The notes: generated by a model from the letters alone, not told the origin. DNA of 56,010 nt from Acidimicrobiales bacterium MED-G01 (GCA_002457435.1 NTLA01000013.1:1-56010), one strand, 5' to 3'; positions 43,388 to 53,081 are shown, numbered from the stretch's first letter. A program made the numbers and translations.

Positions 43388-44155
43388 ATGTCAGATATGC
43401 CGAACTTTTCGACAGACCTAAGCGGTCAGACAGCCTTTGTAACTGGCACTACTTCCGGTTTGGGGTACAGGTTCGCGCAAGTGTTGGCTGCATGCGGCGC
43501 GAGTGTGGCAATCGCGGGTCGCCGAGTTGAGCGACTCGAAACACTTGCCGAAGAGCTGCGGAGCACTGGTGCGAAGGTGTTGCCTGTTCCTCTTGACGTA
43601 ACAGATACAGATGCGCTGTTCGCTTCAGTGGATCGGGTAGAACGGGAGCTGGGACCCGTCCAAATTCTTGTCAACAATGCTGGTAAGCCTGATGCTCAGC
43701 TTGCGCTGAACATGGATCCGGCGTTCGTCGATGAGATGGTGGCGACAAACTTGACCTCCCTGTTTCACCTCGCAAGTGAGGTCACTCGACGCCTCAAAGA
43801 GGCAGAGCTTCCGGGCCGAATAGTCAATATCGCCTCAGGCGCCGCTTTCAGCGCCGGCGTTGGGACCTCTTGGTACGCGATTACGAAAAGTGCTGTTGTC
43901 CGAATGACAGAAATGTTGGCCTTGGAATTTGCAAGATACGACGTGAACGTTAACTGCATCGCCCCAGGCGCCTTTGAAAGCGAGATGATGGACGGCATGC
44001 TTGAACGAATGGGCGATATAACTGCCGGGTTTCCTCGGAAAAGGTTGGGCAAACCCTCCCAACTAGACGGCACGCTGCTCTATTTAGTATCTCCGTCATC
44101 TGATTTCGTTACAGGAGCAACCATTCGGGTGCACGACGCCCAAGGCGCTCGTTAA
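43388..44155 (+). CDS. Short-chain dehydrogenase/reductase
   Basis: A 255-residue SDR. TGTTSGLGYRFA is the cofactor motif, AGRRVERLE with arginine after strand beta-2 suggests NADPH use, NNAG follows, and WYAITKSA has Tyr and Lys. CIAPGAFESEM ends the catalytic region. GGGAGA-like bases lie just before the ATG. It is divergent from the SDR at 42516-43295 across a 92-bp gap and lies 36 bp before the PhyH-esterase-MFS unit, which it may belong to. Confidence 0.88.
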   Translation: MSDMPNFSTDLSGQTAFVTGTTSGLGYRFAQVLAACGASVAIAGRRVERLETLAEELRSTGAKVLPVPLDVTDTDALFASVDRVERELGPVQILVNNAGKPDAQLALNMDPAFVDEMVATNLTSLFHLASEVTRRLKEAELPGRIVNIASGAAFSAGVGTSWYAITKSAVVRMTEMLALEFARYDVNVNCIAPGAFESEMMDGMLERMGDITAGFPRKRLGKPSQLDGTLLYLVSPSSDFVTGATIRVHDAQGAR

Positions 44156-44191
44156 CCTTCAGAGGTCTGAACCCAGCTAGCCTGCCCAACA

Positions 44192-45118
44192 GTGAGTACC
44201 GATATCGAAACAGCTGTTGAAGAATGGCAGACCCGGGGCTGGACAGTTGTCCACGATTTGGTACCTGTCGAAGAAATAGATGCTGCTGTAGAAGAACTAT
44301 GGGGACATTTCCCTCATCCATCTGACTATCACTCGGGCGACCCTGAAGCCCTCGCACATTTTGAAAATGAGAGTACTGATGCCCGGTATCAACCTTCACG
44401 CCAAGGAAGATCACACGGACTCAACCAAGACGACGCCGCTGGAACCGAATTTCGTTTACGCCAATTTCTGGGACATGTGCTCTTCCCTTATGACTCTCAC
44501 CTACTTAATCGGCTCCAGATCCATCCGCGGGTAGTCGATTTCGCGCAACGCGCAATGGGCTCCCAGGACATCCGTCTTTATCAGGCACGAATATGGGGTA
44601 AATACACCGGGGTTACCAACTACGAGCAACCTTTCCATCAGGACCGTAATCACACAATCGTTCCCGACCGCATCGAACCGGGCTGGTGGAACCTACTTGG
44701 GTTTTTGTATCTTTCCGATGTTGAAGAAGGCGTGGGACCGACCGAGATACTCAACCTCGGCGATTCTCCACCGGGCTCCGAACCTCAATCTGCTGCGGGT
44801 CGCCGGGGCTCCTACCTTGCCTACCGAACCGATGTCTGGCATCGAGGAGTGAATTTAACTCGAGAGGGTGGGTCAAGGTTTCTCATGAACATGGCCTTTA
44901 AGCATGCTCACCATGAGTGGATCGGGTTTGACAGTTTTCAACAAAATGCGAACCGCGGGCCTTGGTCGAAGTTTGCAGCAAGTTGCACCCCTGAGGAGCT
45001 CGCTCTTTTTGGGGCGCCAAAACCCGGACATCCGTTCTGGACAACCGAACTTGTCGACGCCTTGGAAGACCGGTACCACGGGATCGATGCCACACCTTGG
45101 CGAGAGGCTTTGGAATAG
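44192..45118 (+). CDS. Phytanoyl-CoA dioxygenase-like Fe(II)/2-oxoglutarate enzyme
   Basis: A 308-residue protein with GTG start. The iron triad is visible as FHQDRNH (His149, Asp151) and VWHRGVN (His217), with an arginine in SRFLMNM to bind 2-oxoglutarate. GPTEILNLGDSPP and RGSYLAYRTD form the core strands. It is a distinct PhyH subgroup from the 26.0-26.9 kb copy. Its stop TAG overlaps the start of the esterase gene by one base (TAGTG), so the two are translationally coupled. Confidence 0.84.
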   Translation: MSTDIETAVEEWQTRGWTVVHDLVPVEEIDAAVEELWGHFPHPSDYHSGDPEALAHFENESTDARYQPSRQGRSHGLNQDDAAGTEFRLRQFLGHVLFPYDSHLLNRLQIHPRVVDFAQRAMGSQDIRLYQARIWGKYTGVTNYEQPFHQDRNHTIVPDRIEPGWWNLLGFLYLSDVEEGVGPTEILNLGDSPPGSEPQSAAGRRGSYLAYRTDVWHRGVNLTREGGSRFLMNMAFKHAHHEWIGFDSFQQNANRGPWSKFAASCTPEELALFGAPKPGHPFWTTELVDALEDRYHGIDATPWREALE

Positions 45119-46287
45119 TGGACCTAGATCAAGCCATTGATAATTGCATCAGCCAAGCGATCGAGAACAAGATCATTCCCGGGGCGGTAGCCGCAGTAGT
45201 CAACCAAGACGGACTGATGAGCATTCGTTCTCACGGAGTCAGATCCGAGACGAACCAAAACCCAATGACCGATGACACGGTTTTTCAAATCGCCTCGATG
45301 ACGAAACCAATAACCGGTGCTGCGTGTATGCAGGCTGTAGAGCGCGGAGCTTTAGAACTCGACCAGCCAGCCGGCCAGCTACTGCCATGGCTGGACGACG
45401 TCCAGGTTCTTGACGGTTTTGATGAATCGGGGCCCATTTTGCGCGCTCCCAACAAACCGGTCACGTTGCGCAATCTGCTCACTCATACCTCGGGGTTTAG
45501 CTACGCGATCTGGAACTCAGAAATCGCCGAATGGACCAAACAAACCGGCATACCTAACGTGGGTAGCGGAAAATTAGAGTCGATCCACCAACCACTTGCC
45601 TTTGATCCGGGTGACCGTTGGGAATACGGGATCGGACTCGACTGGGCCGCGCAGCTCCTCGAAACTGCAAGCGGCATGTCGCTGGCACAGTGGATGAGAA
45701 CGGAAATCTTCGACCCACTAGGCATGACCGACACTGCTTACCAATGTCGGCCAGACATGAACAAGCGGCGGGCAGACACTCACGTCTTAAGTAACGGCCA
45801 GTGGAAGGCGCTCACTTCGGGCACACAGACAGACCAGCCAGAATTTGACAGCGGTGGTGGTGGGCTTTTCTCCACCACGCTTGACTATGCAAAGTTTATT
45901 CAAATGTTCTTAAGCAAAGGGGAGTTGGCGGGCCAACGTATCCTCTCACCAGAGACTGTTTCCCTGATGTCCGCTAACAGCATCGGTGACCTTCGGGTTT
46001 CGCCAGTTATTTCCCGGGACAACAACCTGAGCGCTGATTTTGAGTTCATGTCAGGAACCCCTAAGTCTTGGGGTCTCAGCTTTCAACTCAATGAGGAAGC
46101 CGTTGAAGGCGGTCGTGGGGCGGGTTCGTTGAGTTGGGCTGGGCTATGCAACACGCACTTCTGGGTTGATCCCGGATCGGGTATCGGGGTTCTCCTAATG
46201 ACTCAAACGCTTCCCTTCATGATTCCTCAAGTCGCAGATCTCCTAGAACAATTTGAACGGGTTATCTACGCAGCCATGACTTCTTAA
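45118..46287 (+). CDS. Serine hydrolase of the class C beta-lactamase/class VIII esterase family
   Basis: A 389-residue protein beginning at a GTG (45118) that overlaps the dioxygenase stop; the frame extends upstream but the extra residues lie inside that gene. The nucleophile is Ser60 in SMTKP (S-x-x-K, Lys63), WEYGIGLDWAAQLLE gives the conserved tyrosine in the EstB-like pattern, and a glycine-rich GGGGLFSTTLDYAKF follows. The set fits class VIII carboxylesterases more than penicillin-binding enzymes. No signal peptide is obvious, so a cytosolic esterase is inferred. Confidence 0.88.
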   Translation: MDLDQAIDNCISQAIENKIIPGAVAAVVNQDGLMSIRSHGVRSETNQNPMTDDTVFQIASMTKPITGAACMQAVERGALELDQPAGQLLPWLDDVQVLDGFDESGPILRAPNKPVTLRNLLTHTSGFSYAIWNSEIAEWTKQTGIPNVGSGKLESIHQPLAFDPGDRWEYGIGLDWAAQLLETASGMSLAQWMRTEIFDPLGMTDTAYQCRPDMNKRRADTHVLSNGQWKALTSGTQTDQPEFDSGGGGLFSTTLDYAKFIQMFLSKGELAGQRILSPETVSLMSANSIGDLRVSPVISRDNNLSADFEFMSGTPKSWGLSFQLNEEAVEGGRGAGSLSWAGLCNTHFWVDPGSGIGVLLMTQTLPFMIPQVADLLEQFERVIYAAMTS

Positions 46288-46288
46288 C

Positions 46289-47515
46289 GTGAAGGCCTCA
46301 GATCGCGTTCAGGGTGATCACGAGTTCATAGCCTTCACTGCTCTTTTGACCAGCGCCATCGCTCTGTCGATCGACATGCTCCTCCCTGCCTTCGCCGATT
46401 TACGTTCATCATTCGGTATGGAACCCACCTCAAACCTGCCCGGACTAACGATCACTTGCATTTTTGTCGGCATGGCCATCGGGATGCCGATATATGGCCC
46501 CATGGCAGATACCTACGGACGTATACCTGTCTTGAGAGCAGGCATTGCCCTATTCGCGTTAGGGGCACTCGGATCCACGCTGGCTCCAAACCTTGGCTTT
46601 CTTTTAGCTTCCAGAGTGCTTTGGGGAATCGGCTGTGCAGCTCCCCGCACTATCAGCCAGGCCATGATCCGGGACAGATTTGAAGGCGATGACATGGCGC
46701 GCGTCATGGCAATCGTTCAAACCATTTTTTTTGCCGGACCCGTGCTCGCCCCAGTCATCGGAAACCTACTCGTGGAAGTAGGAGGATCTTGGCGGCTCAC
46801 GATGCTTTTCGGTTTAGTTGTAGCCGTTGTTATCTGGCTCTGGTCCTTCAGAATCGCTGAGTCACTAGATAGCGCCAACCAACGCGACCTCAGTTTCTCT
46901 GGAACGAAACAGGGGCTCAAAGTCGTATTCGGGAACCGAGTAACGATTGGTTATGCGCTAACCCTTCTGTTCTCAGGGGGAGCTTTCTACAGCTTCCTGA
47001 GTAGTTCCGAACTAATAATCAGCGAAATCTTCAAAAAGCCAAACTGGTTTGTTCCTTATTTCAGCATCACTATGGGCGTGATGGCTGCCGTCGCCTTGGC
47101 AGGGTCGCGAGTGGTGGGACGGATCGGAGCGAGGCGTCTCGGACACAGCGCACTTGCTTTCCAACTAGGGGTCAGTTTACTGATGCTGATCTTGGCCCTT
47201 TCAACAGACGGCGTTCCCCCGGTAGGCCTATGGATGGTCCTAATGACAGCACAAATAGCCGCCATGGTCGTGATGATGCCGACTATGACGACTTTGGCTC
47301 TCGAACCTATGGGAGCTCTAGCTGGAACCGCGGCGTCCACGATAGGGTTCATAACCCTCGCTATCGGTGCACTTCTAGGTGCGATCATCGACCGTCAAAT
47401 AACCTCAACGGTCACGCCACTTGCTGTCGGCTACGCCCTATACACATCGCTCGCAGTGGTAGTTGTCCTAACGATGGTCCGCAAAAACAACTCCGGGCAT
47501 CTGAGTCCTGGCTGA
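46289..47515 (+). CDS. MFS transporter (Bcr/CflA-like)
   Basis: A 408-residue membrane protein with about twelve hydrophobic helices and GTG start one base after the esterase stop. LSIDMLLPAFADLRSSFG then GMPIYGPMADTYGRIPVLR are the N-terminal helix and loop motif of the Bcr/CflA drug-resistance branch. RVLWGIGCAAPRTISQAMIRD is the fourth-helix motif. Coupling to a dioxygenase and an esterase suggests it moves their substrate or product; direction is unknown. The 3' end nearly meets a convergent P450. Confidence 0.86.
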   Translation: MKASDRVQGDHEFIAFTALLTSAIALSIDMLLPAFADLRSSFGMEPTSNLPGLTITCIFVGMAIGMPIYGPMADTYGRIPVLRAGIALFALGALGSTLAPNLGFLLASRVLWGIGCAAPRTISQAMIRDRFEGDDMARVMAIVQTIFFAGPVLAPVIGNLLVEVGGSWRLTMLFGLVVAVVIWLWSFRIAESLDSANQRDLSFSGTKQGLKVVFGNRVTIGYALTLLFSGGAFYSFLSSSELIISEIFKKPNWFVPYFSITMGVMAAVALAGSRVVGRIGARRLGHSALAFQLGVSLLMLILALSTDGVPPVGLWMVLMTAQIAAMVVMMPTMTTLALEPMGALAGTAASTIGFITLAIGALLGAIIDRQITSTVTPLAVGYALYTSLAVVVVLTMVRKNNSGHLSPG

Positions 47516-47516
47516 G

Positions 47517-48704
47517 CTAGCCCACCCGAACTGGCACGGAGCGTGGACCCCGAACTTGGGTTCCTCCCCATTGAACCTCGGACTCCTCAGCCAGCGAGAA
47601 CTCTGGGAAGCGCTTAAGCCACTCTTCCATTGCCACTACTAATTCCATTCGGGCCAAGTTCGACCCTAGGCACCGGTGAATGCCGATACCGAAGGCAAAG
47701 TGACGATTTTCTTGGCGGTCGATGACCACCTCATCGGGGTGATCAAACATTTCTGGATCACGATTGCTAGCTCCAAACGGCAGGAACACCTTGTCTCCAG
47801 CCATCACAGGGCATCCTGCAATCTCTGTGTCCTCAGCTGCCACACGCGCCATTGTTACCGGTGAATAGGCTCGCAAAAATTCTTCTACCGCAGTAGGGAT
47901 TAGTTCAGGCTCTTCAACCAGGCGACGGCGATCATCTTCATGAGTAGCTAGGTGAAGAAGATTCGAGGCTATGGAACTCCAAGTGGTGTCAATACCTGCA
48001 ACCAAGAGAAGGAAACAGGTGCCTAAAATATGTTTGTCGGTCAGTGGGTCTCCGTTGGGGAGAGTCTCTGCTTGAAGTTTGCTGATCAGATCATCACGAG
48101 GATTCGCTCGACGATCAGCAATCGTCATGTCGAAGTACTCAAGAATTTCCTTCGTTGCCGTCGTTAGACGCTCCCACTCCTCATCGGGATGGCTTTGCAA
48201 GATATCTGTCGCCCACCTGGTGAACATCTCACAGTCATCCTCAGGCAAGCCGATCATCGCCCCGATGACTCGCACCGGTATGTACCTGGCATATTGCTCA
48301 GCAGCATCAACAACATCTGACGGATCGACCGCATCGAGTAGTTCAGTAGCAATACTCCGAGTTATCTCCCGCATTTCCTCAACCGCTTTGGGCGAGAAGT
48401 ATGGCAACAACATTTGGCGGGCGTCTGTATGAAATGGTGGGTCCGAAGTAATTGGAGGGGCTACGAGCAAGCTGACACCCTCGGGTGTCGCGGCTACACC
48501 TATATCTCGCGACGAGAACTTTTCGGTGTCGTAGGCAACCGAAGAGATATCGGCATAGCTAGTGGGTAGCCAACCGCCGCCATTGAGAGAGGTGTGCGCT
48601 ACAGGACACTCCGACCGCAATCGTTTCCAGACTTCTGGTGCTTCTTGCACGTATTCCGGGCCGAATACATCAATATCTCGTTCATGGCTAGACACACTGC
48701 TCAT
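47517..48704 (-). CDS. Cytochrome P450 (bacterial class I type), second copy
   Basis: A 395-residue soluble P450. I-helix AGIDTTWSSIA, ExxR in EEFLRAYSP, and heme loop FGIGIHRCLGSNLARMEL with the cysteine thiolate. It shares many blocks with the 28.6-29.8 kb P450, including PTAVEEFLRAYSP and SNRDPE(F/M)F, so the two are paralogs, with differing substrate-recognition regions. No ferredoxin or reductase gene is nearby. It is divergent from the metallo-beta-lactamase-fold gene by 49 bp. Confidence 0.94.
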   Translation of the reverse strand: MSSVSSHERDIDVFGPEYVQEAPEVWKRLRSECPVAHTSLNGGGWLPTSYADISSVAYDTEKFSSRDIGVAATPEGVSLLVAPPITSDPPFHTDARQMLLPYFSPKAVEEMREITRSIATELLDAVDPSDVVDAAEQYARYIPVRVIGAMIGLPEDDCEMFTRWATDILQSHPDEEWERLTTATKEILEYFDMTIADRRANPRDDLISKLQAETLPNGDPLTDKHILGTCFLLLVAGIDTTWSSIASNLLHLATHEDDRRRLVEEPELIPTAVEEFLRAYSPVTMARVAAEDTEIAGCPVMAGDKVFLPFGASNRDPEMFDHPDEVVIDRQENRHFAFGIGIHRCLGSNLARMELVVAMEEWLKRFPEFSLAEESEVQWGGTQVRGPRSVPVRVG

Positions 48705-48753
48705 TCCTTAAGCGTAGATCCAGATGGTATGCCCGTGCACGTAAGCTCTATTT

Positions 48754-49698
48754 ATGAGCACGAATCACTTACACGACAACCTCGGCCCGGGGCTGCTAGA
48801 GGAAGTAGCTGCTGGTGTATTCAGCTATGTGCAACCAGACGGGACATGGTTTATTAACAACACGGGATTCATAGTGGGCGAGAGCGGAGTGGTCAGTATT
48901 GACACCACCTCAACGGAGCGCAGAAACCGTGCCTACATCGACGCCATAGCGTCAGTAACTCCTAATCCCGTGACTTTGCTAGTTAATACCCATCACCATG
49001 CAGATCACACCCACGGCAATTACCTCTTCCCGGAAGCCACGATCATTAGTCACAGTTCTTGCCGAGACGTCATGTTGGCTACCGGTATCCCTGACTACCG
49101 CGCAGCGTTTCCGTCAGTGGAGTGGGGATCTCTCGAATTCCGTGCTCCTGACGTTACCTTCGAGGGCAACACCCAAATCCATCTTGATGACTTAACAGTG
49201 GACTTATTTGATTTGGGCTACATCGCTCACACAGATGGAGACGTTCTGGCCTGGGTACCAGACCGAGGTGTCCTCTTTACCGGGGACCTCATCTTCCACG
49301 GTGGTACGCCGTTCGCCTTGTTCGGATCAGTGCAGGGAACCATCGATGCTCTCAAGGTCATAGGAAACAAGGGCGCAGAAGTGGTTGTCCCTGGCCACGG
49401 ACCAGCTTTTTCTGGGGCTCAGATCCAAGAAGTCTTGAACAATCAGAGGGCTTACCTCGAATTCGTGCAAGAGACGGCCACCGAGGGAATTCGTTTCGGG
49501 CGTACCCCGGTTGAGCAGGCTCTAGTGACTCAGTTAGGTGAATTTGAAGATCTGACTGACAGTGAAAGGCTGGCTGGAAACCTTCATGTCGCGTATCGAG
49601 AAAATTCTGAAGCTGACTACGAATGGGTCGGCTTCGATAGTGCGATCGCTGACATGATCGTCTTTAACGGGGGGAAACTCCCTCATTGCGTTGCATAA
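48754..49698 (+). CDS. Metallo-beta-lactamase-fold hydrolase
   Basis: A 314-residue MBL protein. NTHHHADHTHGN is the zinc motif (HxHxDH near residues 84-89). TGDLIFHGGTPF carries the bridging aspartate and VPGHGPAFS the next histidine. The family includes glyoxalase II-like, lactonase and sulfatase-like enzymes. It lies between P450 and SMP-30 lactonase genes, so a lactonase or thioesterase role is possible. The 3' end is 8 bp from the convergent SMP-30 gene. Confidence 0.88.
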   Translation: MSTNHLHDNLGPGLLEEVAAGVFSYVQPDGTWFINNTGFIVGESGVVSIDTTSTERRNRAYIDAIASVTPNPVTLLVNTHHHADHTHGNYLFPEATIISHSSCRDVMLATGIPDYRAAFPSVEWGSLEFRAPDVTFEGNTQIHLDDLTVDLFDLGYIAHTDGDVLAWVPDRGVLFTGDLIFHGGTPFALFGSVQGTIDALKVIGNKGAEVVVPGHGPAFSGAQIQEVLNNQRAYLEFVQETATEGIRFGRTPVEQALVTQLGEFEDLTDSERLAGNLHVAYRENSEADYEWVGFDSAIADMIVFNGGKLPHCVA

Positions 49699-49706
49699 CA
49701 GAAGTT

Positions 49707-50615
49707 CTAACCACCGAAGGGTAAAGCCAGTCCAGGGCGTGGCCATTCAGTCCGTATCAGCTGACCGGTTCCCGAGAGGGTGATGAAAGCCGTCTGCATG
49801 TCTGAGCCTCCAAAACAAATGTTCGTACAAATCGGGTCATCAACAGCAAAAAATTCAAGTTCTTCTCCATCCGGAGTGAAAGTGCTGATTCCGCCTGTCT
49901 GAATTGTTGCGACACTCACATTTCCATCCGAATCCATCGCCAGGGAATCAAAGAGTTTGCGCCCTGCCGGGCGAGCCAGGAAACGACCGTGAGGTGACCC
50001 TGCCAGTTCTCCGGGACCTGAAAGTTCCCAATAGAGAATGGAACCTTGATGGGTCTCCGCCACATAAACCCTGTCTTCTTCGGGTGACAGGCCAACACCA
50101 TTAGGTCCATCGAGAGGAAATGAGACTTCTTCGACTAGCGACCCATCCGGACGGCCATAGTAAAGACCACCGCGATCTCTCGTCCGGGCTCGAGTTTTGC
50201 CATGATCGGTGAACCAAAATCCCCCACTGGAATCAAACATGAGGTCATTTGGACCTTTTAACGGCTCGCCGTCTACTTCTGCATAGAGGACTTCGACTTG
50301 TCCTGTGTTTATGTCAATTCGCTCGATACGACCTGACGAATAGTCATCTGGAACCAAACCCGGAACGGTGAGCCCGCGGGCCTCTCCCCACGTAAATCCA
50401 CCGTTGTTACATACGTACAAAGCGCCGTCCGGACCGAATGCGGCACCATTTGGTCCACCTCCGGGTTGGGCAACGACTTCAACTGACCCGTTGTCGGGGT
50501 CGACACGAGAAATCGTGCCGCGTTTTACTTCTACCAACACGATGGATCCGTCAGCCATACATACTGGGCCTTCCGGAAACTCTAATCCGGTGGCTACAAC
50601 GTCGTAGTTACTCAT
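49707..50615 (-). CDS. SMP-30/gluconolactonase-like protein, second copy
   Basis: A 302-residue beta-propeller. GLEFPEGPVCMADGSIVLVE contains the metal-binding glutamate, GGPNGAAFGPDG and GPNDLMFDSSGGFWFTD the Asn and Asp of the metal site, and DGPNGVGLSPEEDRVYVAET the fourth ligand region. It matches the gluconolactonase branch. It would hydrolyse sugar or aliphatic lactones. It lies 38 bp downstream of ftsK on the same strand and marks the edge of the accessory block. Confidence 0.89.
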   Translation of the reverse strand: MSNYDVVATGLEFPEGPVCMADGSIVLVEVKRGTISRVDPDNGSVEVVAQPGGGPNGAAFGPDGALYVCNNGGFTWGEARGLTVPGLVPDDYSSGRIERIDINTGQVEVLYAEVDGEPLKGPNDLMFDSSGGFWFTDHGKTRARTRDRGGLYYGRPDGSLVEEVSFPLDGPNGVGLSPEEDRVYVAETHQGSILYWELSGPGELAGSPHGRFLARPAGRKLFDSLAMDSDGNVSVATIQTGGISTFTPDGEELEFFAVDDPICTNICFGGSDMQTAFITLSGTGQLIRTEWPRPGLALPFGG

Positions 50616-50653
50616 ATGACGACACTAGCTCTGCGAATTAAGTCGGTGTCAGG

Positions 50654-52969
50654 TCAACGGTCAGTGAGCAGCGCGTCCAATTCTTCTTGAGTCATCAACA
50701 CATCACGCGCTTTTGAACCTATCGAAGGTCCTACAACTCCTCGTTGCTCTAAAAGGTCCATTAGTCGGCCGGCTCGTGCGAACCCGACTTTGAGTTTGCG
50801 CTGCAACATTGAGGTTGAACCCAGTTGAGTGTCCACAATTATTGTCATCGCCTGCATCATCAGTTCATCATCGTCCTCGTCTCCAGACGAACCTCCTGGG
50901 ATTACTGCAGGGCCGGGAACGTTCGACCCCTCAACTCCCTCGATGTAATTGGTGTTGGGCGCCTGCCTTCGCCAGTGGGCGACTACTTGATGTATTTCTG
51001 ATTCGCTGACCCAGCAGCCTTGAACCCGTTGGGCCACGCTGCTGTTGGAACCTAGGACCAACATGTCTCCCTTCCCGATCAGGCGTTCAGCCCCCGGTTG
51101 ATCAAGAATCACGCGGCTGTCGGCAAGACTTGAAACGGCGAAAGCTATGCGGGATGGAATATTCGCTTTGATAACCCCGGTAATAACATTGACAGACGGG
51201 CGCTGAGTGGCAATAACCAGATGAATTCCTACGGCTCGAGCCATCTGAGCCAATCGGGTGATGGAATCTTCTACATCTCGTGCTGCGACCATCATCAGAT
51301 CGTTTAACTCGTCAACGACGACTACGACAAAGGGCATCCGTTCAAATTCGCGCTCTTCGTTCAGATCGGAAGCAAGTCGTCCTTCGTCATACGCAGCGTT
51401 GTATCCGGTGATATCGCGAAACCCGATTTCAGAAAGAACGTCATAACGGCGTTCCATCTCCTTTACCGCCCATGACAGAGCGTTCGCAGCTTTTTTCGGA
51501 TTTGTCACCACTTGAGTCAGTAAGTGAGGAAGGCGGTCATATTGACCAAGTTCGACACGCTTAGGGTCGATGAGGATCAACCGAACCTCATCGGGAGTCG
51601 TCCGCATTAGCAACGATGTGATGACTGAGTTGATACAAGATGACTTCCCAGCTCCAGTGGCCCCTGCTATTAGAACGTGCGGCGTTGAAGCGAGGTTGGA
51701 CATCACAACATTTCCTGAGATGTCCTGCCCGAGCGCCACCTCCAACGGGTGTGTCGCGTCTGCTGCCGCCTTCGTGGAAAGAATGTCTCCTAAAGCGACG
51801 AGATGACGATCAGCGTTAGGAACCTCCACCCCGATCGCCGAGCGACCCGGGATAGGGGCGAGGATTCGAACATCGGCCGAGGCCATCGCGTAGGCAATAT
51901 CTTTGTGCAGACTGGTGACTCGCGACACTTTGACACCTTTGCCGAGCGACAGTTCATATCGAGTAACCGTCGGCCCTACCTCCATGCCTGTCACCCTGGT
52001 TTCGACACCATGGCTGGCAAGCGCAGCTTCGAGGTTCCGGGCACCGTTTTGAAGGAGACGTTCATCAACATCTTGGGAACCAGATCTTTCTAGGCTCTCA
52101 AGCCCTGGCAGTTCCCAATCTCCACTGGGCCTAGTTGTTAAGTCGATCTCCATCTGTTCAGGTGGGGATTCGCCATCCGCTGGGTCTTCTGCGGGCAAAC
52201 GCAGACCAGGTTCTTCTTCAACTGATTCGTCAGGTTGCAACGCTTGGTCTGTTTCCTCAACTATTTCAGCCTCTTCGTAGGTCGGATGAGTCTCAGTTTC
52301 AAGAGCAGGAATGCCACTTCCTGGGGCCGAGATCGTTGGCAAAGCACGTCTATCTCGTCTCGAACTTTCCGGTGCCTCTCGGTCAGAACCGAGGCTTTGG
52401 AGGTTGGTTAAGCCCCGACGAATCTGCCTACCTCCGAGACGAGCGATCCAGGCTAGTGCCCCTAATACCTGTCGAAGGCCCGTGTCGGTAACGATTAGAA
52501 CGCCAAACATGGCCGCCAGGAGGAGCACCACCCACGCTCCTGGCTCATCCACAGCACCGCGAAGCGGCTCCCCTACTATGGCGCCCAGAATTCCTCCCGA
52601 AGAACGCAGATCTTCAAGTGTGGTCCTAATCCCTGCTGCGTCACCTAATAAGTGAGCCATACCTGAGAAGGCAAGACTTGTGAGGGCTCCTCCAAAGGCA
52701 ATTCTCCAGGTCCTTTCACTGTGTTTGTCTCGCAATATGGCATAAGCACACAACAACAGGGCGAAGGGAACGACATAACGGAAAATTCCCACCAAAACAC
52801 TCATGACACTTTCCAATAAGCGTCCTGCAATGCCCGCTTTGTCACCGAACAGTGCCAGCAAAGAAATGAGAGCTACCACGAACAACAAGAGTCCGGTGAT
52901 GTCAGTCCCTCGACCGCGCAAACCGGCTTCGCTCATTCTTCGGAATATCGATGATTTCGCTGACTTCAT
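50654..52969 (-). CDS. ftsK: DNA translocase FtsK/SpoIIIE
   Basis: A 771-residue chromosome translocase. Four N-terminal membrane helices (about 24-42, 55-78, 90-108 and 145-165) are followed by a proline/acidic linker (200-280) and an alpha/beta motor domain with Walker A GATGAGKS at 436-443 and Walker B VVVVVDELNDLMM. The C-terminal gamma winged helix (LQRKLKVGFARAGRLMDLLEQ in part) would read KOPS/SRS-type orienting sites. It pumps DNA through the closing septum. The rnj-ftsK order is conserved in Actinobacteria. Confidence 0.95.
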   Translation of the reverse strand: MKSAKSSIFRRMSEAGLRGRGTDITGLLLFVVALISLLALFGDKAGIAGRLLESVMSVLVGIFRYVVPFALLLCAYAILRDKHSERTWRIAFGGALTSLAFSGMAHLLGDAAGIRTTLEDLRSSGGILGAIVGEPLRGAVDEPGAWVVLLLAAMFGVLIVTDTGLRQVLGALAWIARLGGRQIRRGLTNLQSLGSDREAPESSRRDRRALPTISAPGSGIPALETETHPTYEEAEIVEETDQALQPDESVEEEPGLRLPAEDPADGESPPEQMEIDLTTRPSGDWELPGLESLERSGSQDVDERLLQNGARNLEAALASHGVETRVTGMEVGPTVTRYELSLGKGVKVSRVTSLHKDIAYAMASADVRILAPIPGRSAIGVEVPNADRHLVALGDILSTKAAADATHPLEVALGQDISGNVVMSNLASTPHVLIAGATGAGKSSCINSVITSLLMRTTPDEVRLILIDPKRVELGQYDRLPHLLTQVVTNPKKAANALSWAVKEMERRYDVLSEIGFRDITGYNAAYDEGRLASDLNEEREFERMPFVVVVVDELNDLMMVAARDVEDSITRLAQMARAVGIHLVIATQRPSVNVITGVIKANIPSRIAFAVSSLADSRVILDQPGAERLIGKGDMLVLGSNSSVAQRVQGCWVSESEIHQVVAHWRRQAPNTNYIEGVEGSNVPGPAVIPGGSSGDEDDDELMMQAMTIIVDTQLGSTSMLQRKLKVGFARAGRLMDLLEQRGVVGPSIGSKARDVLMTQEELDALLTDR

Positions 52970-53081
52970 TACTTAGGACTTTTCTGGTCAACCGCTCGAC
53001 GCGCTAGACAAAGCTCCGAATTTTTTTGGTTGATTAAGCGCGTGAATCCCACACTGGCGAGAGTACCGAAAGGGCGGAGAA

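Noticed and set aside
47509-47522. Short inverted repeat over the two stop codons between the MFS and P450 genes
   Set aside because: Only a 4-bp stem; too short to call a terminator.
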